DNA of 64,000 nucleotides from Adiantum capillus-veneris. Its lineage: Eukaryota > Streptophyta > Polypodiopsida > Polypodiales > Pteridaceae. A model generated the notes under the pieces. The model saw only the letters and a list, made by a program, of their open reading frames with translations, was not told the DNA's origin and searched no databases. The translations under genes and the position numbers were made by a program. This document shows positions 1 to 9,266 of this stretch, piece by piece; position 1 is the stretch's first letter; every line of letters begins with the position of its first letter. The DNA lies in contig CM043949.1 of NCBI GenBank assembly GCA_014529385.2, forward strand, positions 146,673,850 to 146,737,849. The letters are read 5' to 3'.

Positions 1-1200
1 TTCTCTTCCACCACAGAGTGCACTTGCTGCATAGGAAGCACCTCTATCTTTGGCTCCACACTCGCCTTCACACCTACATTGCACTCAATCCCAACATCAT
101 CAAGATCCCCCTCATGAATCATCCCTTTAAGGTCTACCAACACCACCTGCCTGTCGGCTTCTATTACGTGCCCTTCAAGCATCTCCTCTACTGCTGCATC
201 ATGCTCCATCAAGGAAGAGAGAAACTCATTCTCTATCACATTATCCTCATCTTCTCCCATAGGCAAGGTTGCTTCATCCGTTTTGGCAAAGTTTTGCACC
301 TGTTGTACCACTATGGCACACTCCACTGCCACTTTCATCAACATGGCCATTAACATGGCACCACACATCACCATCATACCTTGACTGAGACGACTCAGTC
401 TCCCAAATTGTGTTAGCATCCATAGAGCTACTTTCACTTGGCTCAACCTCGTCCTCTGTCTCAAGCTCGGGAAGCTCATCTAGCTTCACCACTTCAACCT
501 CATCTACAAACCGCACCCTTTGACCTTTATCACACTTCCATGGAGATTCTACAATCACACTTGAACTTGGTAGCACATTCTTTGCCTGATCGGGAACCAC
601 CTACATATCTTCCACAATTGGAGCCGCTCTAGCTGGCATCCTCAGCATAGGAACCACCATGTCTCTCTGTAGCCAAAGAACCCTTGGTTCTTCTCGCACA
701 TGCACTTCTCTTTGTACCATCTTTGGCTCGGCTACCACCGCATCACACCATCTTGGCATCACAGAGCCTTGCAGACCCTGCCTAGCTTCACGCTTCTTGA
801 GAATCTTCTTGGTCCGCCCTCTTGCTAGAGCTACAGCCTCTTCGTATGACACCGGGCCATCTATCTCCACCTTATCATGTACTTCCTCATGCAGGCAATC
901 CATGAATTTTCTCAACTTTAAAAACCCAACATTCTCAGCAGCAGTTACCTTTATCAGCTTTCCCCAAAGGACCTCAAACTCCCATAGGAACGCTTGAAAA
1001 TCTACTCCCAAGCCTTGCTTCAAATTGTCCAGCCTTCTCTTTACTTCATCCAATTACGCATCTGCTACATATTTGCTTCGAAAAGCCGCTTCCAGTACTT
1101 CATGATCCACCTTTTCCTCATTAGGCAGGCCATCAAACCATAGCCTTGCTTTACCACGAACTAGGAGAGGAAACACCTTTACCGCACCTTCTTCCCTCGA
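1..1200 (-). pseudogene. G5: Ty3/gypsy gag remnant, open at the window edge
   Basis: Minus-strand reading gives a capsid-like stretch. Around 1050-1190 it shows FPLLVRGKARLWF and an LP motif, followed by a helical region and SYEEAVALARGRTKK near 790-850. This is the usual layout of a plant gypsy gag capsid (shell subunit of the particle). A TAG stop lies at 601-603, and the same frame continues as an acidic, Glu/Asp-rich tail to position 1. No zinc knuckle or protease is visible before the edge. Another in-frame stop lies just above 1053, so it is broken. It runs opposite to the integrase at 1370, so the two belong to different elements. The family call is inference from motif order. Confidence 0.6.
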
Positions 1201-1369
1201 CAAACCGCTTTCTCTTTTTGGCAGTAGCGCCTTTGGGCTTTTTTTCCTTACTTAAGCTTACCTTTTTCAACTTATCCTTCAACTACATTTTTCTTCTTTC
1301 CCCCTTGAGTCCAACCACCCTTTGCTTTTACCTTTACAAAACAAAAAGAGCTCAAGCTTGTGATTCACG
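1201..1369. other. junction without a recognisable feature
   Basis: T-rich sequence between the minus-strand gag remnant and the plus-strand integrase remnant. No LTR end or target-site duplication can be recognised here, so the breakpoint between the two elements is not resolved. Confidence 0.4.
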
Positions 1370-2011
1370 TGCCGCCGGTGGTGCTACATGTTCGCCCGGG
1401 GCTAGAACTTTTGCAAAATGGGGTATAGATTTTGTTGGGCCAAAATATAGCCACCTGCTTATAGAACCCACGCTCAGTATATCATTGTAGCTACGGACTA
1501 TTTGACCAAGTGGGCCGAGGCTAAAGCAACTCAAAAGAATGATGCCACAACCACTATTGCATTCTTATATCAGTATGTATTCACGAGATATGGATTGCCA
1601 ATAGAAATTGTCAGTGATCGGGAAACTCATTTCCTCAATGAGGTATTTGCTTAATGAGTTTATGGTCATCCATAACAAATCAACTCCCTATCACCCACAA
1701 GCAAACGGACAAGCTGAGCATACGAATAAAATTCTTAGCTCGGTGCTGACTAAAGTGGTTAGTTCAAGAAGGACATACTGGGAAATGAATCTCCATGCTG
1801 CTCTATGGGCTTATTGAGTTTCATTCAAAACAGCTTTAAATGCTACATCCTTGAACCTTGTTTATGGTCTTGATGCCATACTTCCAATAGAATTTCTATT
1901 GCGGACATTAAGGGTAGCACAGAATCTTGAGTGGTCTAAACATGAATTGTCAAAAAGATTTGAAGATTTGGAAAAGCTAGATGAGCAAAGGCTAACGGTT
2001 GTAGCTCACAT
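1370..2011 (+). pseudogene. G0 (outer gypsy element) integrase, left part
   Basis: Plus-strand integrase core of a Ty3/gypsy element. FAKWGIDFVGP gives the first catalytic Asp near 1415. IVSDRETHF near 1608 gives the second Asp, and NGQAEHTNK near 1705 gives the catalytic Glu. The usual gypsy LWAY and YGLDAILPIE blocks follow. The integrase would insert the element's cDNA into host DNA. The frame breaks several times (1488, around 1640, and a TGA after LWAY at 1815), so it is dead. The reading stops at 2011, where G1 is inserted, and resumes at 16517, where VAH continues as IYAQKRKQKQ. The N-terminal part and everything upstream are missing. Confidence 0.8.
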
Positions 2012-2263
2012 TGATGGCTGATTTTTTAAAATCAAAGAAAAAAAACTTATTTTTCCTCTGCTGGAGCCTTGGCGACACTATTGGAAGGCTCGGCACTGCC
2101 TGGTCAATCCTCACAACACCTCTACAGGCATAACAACCCCCCCCCCCCCCCTCTCTCTGTCTCCTTTTTCCTACATACCTCTCTCTAATATCCTCTCTCC
2201 CAAACCTACCCCCCGCCCCCCCCCCCACGGGGGGCACCCGCCCTATGGGATTCCCCCTCCCTC

Positions 2264-2481
2264 CCCGGGGCGGTCACTTTTTAGAATGTGTATGATATCA
2301 CGTGAGTTAACCGGAGAGGATTATTAAAAGACCAAAATGTATAAAAATGTATACATACAGAAAGGGGTGGGGGTTTTTTAAATAGGCTCACAGTGTAAGT
2401 ATAGTATGTATATTGGGGTATTATTAATTACCTCTTGAACGCACGTGATATAGGGGTCTTTTGATAAGTGATTGCCCCGTG
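2264..2481. mobile_element. hAT-like MITE inside the G1 5' LTR
   Basis: A 218-bp insert present in the 5' LTR and absent from the 3' LTR. It is flanked by the 8-bp direct repeat CCTCCCTC (2256-2263 and 2482-2489). The 3' LTR has that sequence once at the matching site, near 14806-14813. The ends are inverted repeats: GGGGCGGTCACTT at the left against the complement of AAGTGATTGCCCC at the right. Subterminal CACGTGATAT and AAAAGACC are also inverted. An 8-bp duplication with CA/GGGG-type ends fits the hAT superfamily. No coding capacity. Confidence 0.75.
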
Positions 2482-2500
2482 CCTCCCTCTAGCGCCACCT

Positions 2501-2503
<3 letters not shown>

Positions 2504-2567
<64 letters not shown>
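2504..2567. repeat. (CT)n microsatellite in the G1 5' LTR
   Basis: Uninterrupted CT dinucleotide run, followed by CA-rich sequence to about 2610. The same site in the 3' LTR is 14829-14941, nearly twice as long, so the tract expanded or contracted after insertion. Confidence 0.95.
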
Positions 2568-2570
<3 letters not shown>

Positions 2571-3635
2571 ACCACACACACACACACACTTACACACACA
2601 CAAACACATACACACCATCCCCCCCCCCACCCAAATCATGCGTAGCTACCGCTGGCCGCCGAACAGAAAAAATATATATAAAAACATATATATTATATAA
2701 ACATTATGTACATAGGCCCCTCCCTTGTTCCCAGATGCACTCACGCACACACACCCATATACATATGTATATATACATCCGCCCACATGCACATACGTAC
2801 ACATACACGCGTATACGCACCACAAATACAAAAAAAAAATGGAGGACTAATTCACGACTACGACGGCCACAAAAAGAAGAAGGATCCAAAGCACGCGCCG
2901 CCAACAACAAAAAGAGGAAATGCGCCGAAGGCATGCCCCGGCCAACCCCGAAAAGAAGTACGCTCGACACCGACGCACCGGCAACACACCATTTTCCAGC
3001 AACACGCAACCACGACGCCAGTCTAGTAATTTATAGGTTATTTTCATCATGTCTTCAGTTTTCACCCGAGCCATTGTAAAATTCCCATTTTGTAAATATC
3101 CTCTCTCTAGGTGATGGTCACAAAGGCCCACCTAGAGATTCTTATCTTTTAATAAACCTCCCAAAAGAAAGCAAGGGTCAACCACACCGGGCCCACCACT
3201 TGCTTTGTCTCCCCGATTAAGCTTACCCTAATCACACTAGGATTACCATAATCCAAGCAGCCAACACCTATAAATTGGCACTGAGAGGTCACTATCGGGG
3301 GGGGCAGTCCATGGGAAGTCAGCAGTTGGTAGAGTGTAGTGGGAAGAGTTGACACTATCACCATCACGGAGAGGGGGCTTGTGTGTTGGGTTTGCCTTGG
3401 GAATTGCACCATGCGAAGGGAACCACGTCCACCTCTCGACTCCAATGGTTGATCCACACACGTATACACGCTCTTGATAGCAAGCTCCACAATCATTGAG
3501 TCGTCTTAAAGAACGCACCAAGTAGTTTGCACCATCTCCTCTCCCTACCTCTCTACCACCACGGCGTGCCATTTGTAAATACTGCAGAAATAATTATCCC
3601 TCACACCCCCGAGGGTTTTCATCATTTGCAAATCT

Positions 3636-3640
<5 letters not shown>

Positions 3641-3728
<88 letters not shown>
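3641..3728. repeat. (CT)n(GT)n microsatellite near the 3' end of the G1 5' LTR
   Basis: About 80 bp of CT followed by four GT units. The counterpart in the 3' LTR is 16258-16359, where the GT part has grown to about 26 bp. Confidence 0.95.
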
Positions 3729-3882
3729 AATTTTGTGGTGTTCATATCACCGTGGTTTGCGTCCTAGCCGCTCAAAGCTAGGTGGTGCCCCATGTTCGCT
3801 TTACCATGACAGACTCGAGGTGCGCCATTCGGCCCCCGACATTTTAGAGGCCGTCGGGGTTCGGGGTTCGGCGTGCGTCATT

Positions 3883-3900
3883 TGGTGCCCCCACGGAGGA
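3883..3900 (+). promoter_or_regulatory. G1 primer-binding site
   Basis: TGGTGCCCCCACGGAGGA starts two bases after the LTR-terminal CA. It resembles the TGGCGCCCAC-type sites of plant gypsy elements, where a tRNA 3' end primes minus-strand DNA synthesis. The same sequence occurs on the minus strand at the G2 LTR edges (46203-46218 and 37981-37996), tying G1 and G2 to one lineage. The primer tRNA is not identified. Confidence 0.75.
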
Positions 3901-3955
3901 GGGCTTTCTAAGACCCTTCAATTTACAATGCTGGAAGTGACACCCACTATCAATC

Positions 3956-5156
3956 ATGGACGAATGGTTGAAGGAATTTTCTAACTGGAGGACGGAAGAA
4001 GAGGAAAGGAAGGAGGCACTAGCAGCCTTCATTGAGGTGCTACTGCTAGGCTGGAGTGTCGTCAGCATTCAAGAGGTAAATTCTCCATCTCGTGTTGCTC
4101 GTTCTAACCATAAGTTGAGAGCATTAGGTGGGAGGTCGGTGAAATGCCATCACTGTTGTCAACCAAGGCACACTGTCAATGAGTGCCAGCAACAAACGCA
4201 GCAAAAGGGCTGAAGTAATCAACATCGATATTCATCGCGAAGAATTCATTCACATCAAGGAAGGGAAGCAAACGGTGAGACCTCTTTTCCCTAAAGAAAC
4301 TGTAGTCAAAGTTATAACTCCAAAGTGGCCTAAAGGGGCTGCTCGAGCCAAAGGCAAGGAGAAGATAAGCCAGTCTGGAAACACGTGACCCCGAAGGGAG
4401 AAGCATCTAGCCAAGCAAGTGCTTCAAGCTCAGAAATCCGGGTTGTACCCAGCTTGCCAAAGAGGAAGTCATCCGAAGCTAAGCGGCGGAAGGTCGCCTA
4501 CCGATTTGCACGACGCATGCGAGTGCTACCAATCCACTTGGACAATCCTAAAGAAGAAGTGGTACGAAGATTACCATGTCCTAGGAAAGAGTGGTTCGGC
4601 TACTGCTCTCGCTATTTTGGAAAGCGAGTGGAGGATCTTCCTCCTCTCCCTGTACAACTTATCATGAAGAAGCTCTCTACCACGGGAGAAACCCAGTGGG
4701 CTAGGGACGAATTTCAACTGAATGGAGTAGAATTCATGCAACACGCTGACTACGGAAATTACCTGCAATTGTTGTTAACCAAGAGGCTAGGAGTGGTTAG
4801 ACGCATCGCAATCACCCCGTACGTGCTGAGCGACGAGGGAAAGGTAGAGCCCATGAAAGGCGACGACCTCCTGTGGATGTGCCGACTCATCAACACTGGC
4901 ACGATAAGAGTATAAGTAAGTATTCCACCCTCTGTGCATGATGGAAAATGGGCCGACGGCATTCCCGTTCAGATTCCTGTAGCATATGCATGTGAATATC
5001 TATGTAGATAGAAAAGTCTTCTACCAACAGAAGATTGTACACCTATTCAATGCGGCGGTACTAGGAGAAATCCTCAATTCCCCGAACCCTATCATTCTCC
5101 CCATATTAGATTGTAACCATCATTCCTTTAATGTTTCTATCTTTATCCTGTTTTAA
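3956..5156 (+). pseudogene. G1 leader ORF (ORF1) upstream of gag, with its own zinc knuckle
   Basis: Broken ORF of about 400 codons between primer-binding site and gag. It starts MDEWLKEF at 3956 and has a CCHC zinc knuckle CHHCCQPRHTVNEC near 4145-4186 (C-x2-C-x4-H-x4-C). A basic linker follows (KRSKR, then PKWPKGAARAKGKEK near 4310-4365). A 176-residue stretch at 4385-4915 has no motif I recognise. The end is a ~70-residue module (4938-5156) with DRKVFYQQKIV, SPNPIILPI and a terminal FILF. Frames shift near 4200, 4385 and 4985, and a TAG lies at 4980. The same end-module precedes gag in G2. Ogre-type gypsy elements are known to carry an ORF1 here of unknown function. The zinc knuckle suggests nucleic-acid binding; anything further is open. 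Confidence 0.6.
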
Positions 5157-5251
5157 CCAATCCACCCACCCCTGTAAAAAGCCACTATGAGCCGCTACTG
5201 TTAATGTAATGTAAAAAAAAAAAGAGGTTTGTAATTTCCTGAGTCACTACC

Positions 5252-6234
5252 ATGGCAAGTGTTTCTTTCCCCACGTTCAATGGAAAGAAGGGAGAGGATC
5301 TCACCACCGACTTTTTGGATGATTTCGACATTGCTTATGTCGTCTCCAACAAAGATGACGACGCTTCACGACTTAGAATTTTTCCTCTACTGATGAAAGT
5401 AGAGGCCAAGTCCTGGTATAATGCATTGCCCCAGGCCACCAAGAATGCATGGGATGTGTTAAGGGCTGCTTTTGTAAAGAGGTTTGGTGGAGGCACAACC
5501 TCGGAGAAGCTATGGCAGCTACTAACAGAATTAAAGCAAGGAGGTCTGCTGGAGTATGCCACCTACGAGTCCAAATTTGTGGACTTATGGGAGAGATGGG
5601 TTTCCTCACTGGAGGAAGGCGAAGGAGAGCCCAATTTCCTAAAGAAGGACCGTTTCATTATTGGTCTATGGTCGCAGATTAGAGAGAAGGTGAAGGGAAG
5701 GGGAAGGGAAGGTTTCCTGCAACATATGAGTTGGCAGTCAAAGTAGCCCGCCTTAAAGACAAGAAGCTATGCATGCAAGCAAGAGTAAACGATTCAGAGG
5801 AAACAAGCTCAGCCCGACCAACCCCAGTGACTGCAACAGCCAATCATAGAGTCCAACCGTAGGAGGCATCAAAAGAGCAGCAAGACCTGCTGAGTCGCAT
5901 CACCTCCCAACTAGAGAGTTTGTCCGTGCATCTAGTGCAGCAAGGGCATGCACCTGGCAGGACTCCAGAACAAGGAAGAGGACAACGAAGGCAGAACCAA
6001 GAGTACCACTGTTACAACTGCGGGGAAGATGGCCATGGAATGTACTACTGTCCACACCCAAGGAGGCAAAATTTCAATAGAGAGGGGAGACAGAATTAGA
6101 TCTCTCCACCAAGAGCAAGACCACCACAACCTAGGAAACCAGGACCAATCCCACCGGTCCAAATCCTTCGACCACCTGTACAACAGCAACCACCACCCCA
6201 ACCTCTCATTCCGCCACTACCCCCACCACCTGAT
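5252..6234 (+). pseudogene. G1 gag (capsid and nucleocapsid)
   Basis: Starts MASVSFPTFNGKKGEDL, matching the G2 gag start MSSSFPTFYARSGEDA. The capsid-like core runs to 5746, with AKSWYNALP near 5408 and FLKKDRFIIGL near 5636. A frameshift near 5720-5760 moves the frame. The nucleocapsid zinc knuckle CYNCGEDGHGMYYC lies at 6010-6051 (C-x2-C-x4-H-x4-C), and a TAG at 6098 precedes a Pro-rich linker. Capsid would build the cytoplasmic particle and the knuckle would bind element RNA. From the knuckle onward the frame is shared with the protease region, so gag and protease were probably one reading frame. Confidence 0.75.
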
Positions 6235-7016
6235 GTGAACCAAGCGGTGAGTGTTATTAGCTTGGAGGCTAAAGGGAAGGCAAAGGTAGAGGAATCAGTT
6301 CGAGAGAAGCACAAAGGGAAAGCGAAGGTAGAAGAAGTGGATGCTATGGGAGTGAAGCGTGCGAGGCACGAAGAAGCATCTCAAAGAGAAGAGAAGATGA
6401 AAGGGAAGGCCGAGTCTAGCAAGTAAGCAGCTAAACCACGGCGGAAGATAGACATCGTGGACTTCTCACTAGGTGAGTATGCAAAACCCTATGACTTAGT
6501 TCAGGATGTGTTAATGCAGGGCTCGAAGATAACTTGGCCCCAATTACTTCACCTTGCACCCAGAATGAGGAGGCAATGGACAAAAATGATAAGTACCAAG
6601 AAATCAAGGCCCAGGATAGCTGGGGCTATCTCTGGAAGGGATCTCGACAACATCCTACCAACCATGGACGCTCACATCAAGGGGCAACGAATTTCAGACG
6701 TCTACATAGATGGTGGCGCGCAAATATGCGTCATGAGTGAAAAGATGATGCACCATCTAGGTCTAGAGGTAAGTAGGCCGGCACCCTGCCGAGCCAAGAT
6801 GGCAAACAATGTAAGAGTGAAATGTGTGGGCATTGTAAATGCGGTCAAAGTAAAAGCATTCAATACAAAAGTGGAGATAGACTCCTTGTCATGCCACACA
6901 AAGGAGAGGGTTACCCCATCATTCTTGGGAGGCCTTGGCATATGGCTATGGAAGCTAAACAAGACTAGAGCACTGGGATGATTCAGATGAAGGACGCTAA
7001 AGAGAAGTTCTGGCAC
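6235..7016 (+). pseudogene. G1 protease region, ending at an RT deletion
   Basis: A Lys/Glu-rich linker (6235-6426) ends in a TAA, then MDFSLGEYAKPYDLV leads into a retropepsin-like domain. YIDGGAQICVMSEKMM near 6702 holds the active-site Asp in the form Asp-Gly-Gly, as in G2 and other plant gypsy elements. The domain loses frame near 6890 (expected LPxKGEGYPIILGRPW is degraded) and stops at 6981. Only about 40 bp later the sequence is already in the connection region beyond RT. Compared with G2 the RT and most of the first RNase H are gone. Confidence 0.72.
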
Positions 7017-7018
7017 TA

Positions 7019-8068
7019 ATGTTTGCTACCACAAAGTTCCGCTCCTATCTCCTGCCTAGACCCTTTGTAATCCTGACAATGGAAGAGGTTTTCCCATATG
7101 TAATGCGACACGTGGATGTCTCATCTAGGATCTCAAAGTGGTTAATTAGACTACAAGAGTTTGACTACACCATGCAAGTAGAAAACTCCACCAGGGCTAG
7201 TTTAGCGGGAATTCTCACTCATCGCCATTATGAGAAGAAGCTGAAGGTCAACACAGAAGCAAAGGAAGAAACACCAATGGTAGAAAGTCCGAGGCTAGAA
7301 ATAGCTCACTCTCTTTTCTTTGACGAAGCATACAATAGAACAATGGATCAGTCTGCAGCAGGCATAGTCATTTTCAATGAACAACAAGAAAGAGTATTCT
7401 CCATCGGGCAGTTATTACACTCCCACTCCAACAATGAAGCAAAATATGCAGCACTAATTCTTGGGTTGGAACAATGTATTTCACAAGGAATTCAGCGCCT
7501 AAATGTCTTTGGTGATGCTTTGCTTTTGATAAGGCAGATGAATGGCACCTGGGATTGTAAACATCAGGTTTTACTTGGTCAACTTTGCCAAGTTAAGGAC
7601 CTTCTAAAGAAGTTTAAAACAGTGAAACTATTCCATGTTCCCAGAGTAGAAAATCAAGAGGCGGATGCTCTAGCTAAAGAAAGAATACAAGACGTTCCTG
7701 TAGGGGCAATCAAACTAAAGCTACCCCTCTTTCAAGATAGTGATGTTATGCCTGATGTCATCAGCTTTCTAGATACAGGAGAATGTCCAGCGCGACACAC
7801 CAAAGGCCAAAAACAGTGGCTGATAAGGAAGGCTACTAGGTACCGCCTTGTAAACAACCACTTGTATTGTAAGGGCAAGGATCAAATTCTCAGGCGGGTG
7901 CCAGCCTCCAGTGAAATCACAGAGGTAATTTCAAGTTGCCATGATGGCGTCTGTGGCGGTCATTTTTCTCTAGATATCACCAGTAGGAAGATTCTACAAG
8001 CAGGATACTCTTGGCCTAGCTTGAACAGGGATGTACACCATTGGTTTAAAACATGTAAGGCTTGTTAA
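7019..8068 (+). pseudogene. G1 RNase H tail, second RNase H and integrase zinc domain
   Basis: 349 codons without a stop. Residues 1-80 match the end of the ordinary gypsy RNase H (KFRSYLLPRPF, SRISKWLIRLQEFDY). Residues 100-230 form a second RNase H with acidic residues in LFFDEAY, NNEAKYAAL, VFGDALLLI and NQEADALAK, the Tat-lineage arrangement. Residues 300-349 are the integrase HHCC domain (CHDGVCGGHF ... WFKTCKAC). RNase H removes the RNA strand during cDNA synthesis; the zinc domain helps integrase multimerise. The frame ends in TAA at 8066; the methionine at 7019 is just the first after the deletion, not a real start. Confidence 0.75.
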
Positions 8069-8964
8069 GTGGCCAGTGATTGAACATTAACCTACGAGCC
8101 ACAAACTCCTATCATCTCATATGGTCCATTTGAGAAATGGGGAATAGATGCAATCGGTCCATTACCAAGGGCCCAATGAGGTAAATTGTACATCATAGTG
8201 GGTGTAGACTACATGACTCGATGGGCAGAAACAACAGCCACCACCCGCATTACAACCCAAGAGGTGGCAAAGTTCATTTTTGATCATATCGTTTGCCGTT
8301 TTGGCACTCCTCTTGAGATAATATCAGATAGAGGACCAAGATTCAGAGGTGATTTGGTGGGAGAACTAATGAAGAAGTTAGGCATCACACGTTGGCATTC
8401 CACACCATACTATCCACAATGCAATGGGCTGGTAGAGAAGGTAAATGGAATGATTTGCAAAATCATCACAAAACAGGTGACCAATCACACAGGGGACTGG
8501 GATAAACATCTCATGGCAGCTCTTTGGGCCTACAGAACAACGTTCCAAACATCCCTAGGTTTCACCCCTTTCCATCTAATTTATGGGAAGGAGGCAATTC
8601 TACCCATTGAGGTACAAATAGCCAGTTTACGAGTTTTGGCTAGCCAGATACATCGTCCGATTGTAAACCTCCGAAACCACATCTTGGATCTGGAGAGACT
8701 CCAACTGTATAGGGAAGGAGCAATCAATCACTATGCAGCACATGCAGAACGATGCCAACTCACTTTCAATCAAGGGCTTAAAGAAAAAGGACTGGAAAAA
8801 GGTTTGCTAGTACTGAGATACAACAACAGATTTGACACTAGGAAGGATAAGAAATTTCAACCCAGATGGGAAGGGCCATTCATCATCAAGAAACGCTATG
8901 ACAACGGCAGCTATAAGCTGATGGAAGCAGATGGGAGAATTCACAAGACAAGGGTCAATGGATG
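8069..8964 (+). pseudogene. G1 integrase core, interrupted by C1
   Basis: Same frame as the preceding stretch, broken by TGA at 8081 and 8177. The DDE triad is intact in sequence: Asp in KWGIDAIGP, Asp in IISDRGPRF (near 8327), Glu in CNGLVEKVNG (near 8428). The C-terminal region has FQPRWEGPFIIKK and GSYKLMEADGRIHKTRVNG, ending at the GGATG where C1 inserted (8960-8964). The remaining residues are at 14143-14262. The closest relative here is the G2 integrase, which shares STPYYPQCNGLVEKVNGM exactly. Confidence 0.8.
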
Positions 8965-9191
8965 TGTTGGAATTAGGGTTGCAAAGAAACACACACAGCT
9001 TGGAGAAGACGAAGGAAGCTCAAGGCACACAATAGAGAGTGTGTTACTTAGTGCGCAATGGAAAGATAGATAGCCCTAGAGTGATGGGCGTATATACAAT
9101 GCACGGGGGAAAAAACCTCCTAAAGAGGGAAAAAATGCCCCGGCGGTCCTAGTGTGTTCACACACATCACTACCACATGTATATGGTAACA
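8965..9191 (-). repeat. C1 3' LTR
   Basis: 227 bp, 226 of which match the 5' LTR at 13916-14142. On the minus strand it would carry the polyadenylation signal for the element transcript; I cannot place the site. Its start abuts the polypurine tract. Confidence 0.95.
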
Positions 9192-9203
9192 AATCCCCCC
9201 TGG
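9192..9203 (-). promoter_or_regulatory. C1 polypurine tract
   Basis: Minus-strand CCAGGGGGGATT immediately before the LTR start TGTTACC. This purine run primes plus-strand DNA synthesis in LTR elements. The same tract with one more G precedes the C2 3' LTR (30769-30779). Confidence 0.85.
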
Positions 9204-9266
9204 AGTGATGCGATGAACGAGAGCTGGCACATGAGTAAAGGGAAGTGCCATGCCCTGAGGACAGGA

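Larger units (their letters stand above)
2012..3880 (+). repeat. G1 5' LTR
   Basis: Begins TGATGGCTGATTTTT and ends GCGTGCGTCA, directly before the primer-binding site. Its paired copy is 14291-16516. It contains poly-C runs (2137-2151, 2216-2226), CT tracts (2504-2567, 3641-3720), CA repeats near 2574-2600, a MITE at 2264-2481 and a TATA-like CTATAAATT at 3269. Relative to the 3' LTR it lacks two segments (matching roughly 14505-14760 and 14942-15150) that lie between C or CT tracts, so loss by recombination or slippage between tracts is likely. Confidence 0.85.

Noticed and set aside
1146-1490. 114-codon ORF as a host membrane protein
   Set aside because: Its hydrophobic part is T-rich junction sequence and its end is simply the first residues of the G0 integrase.
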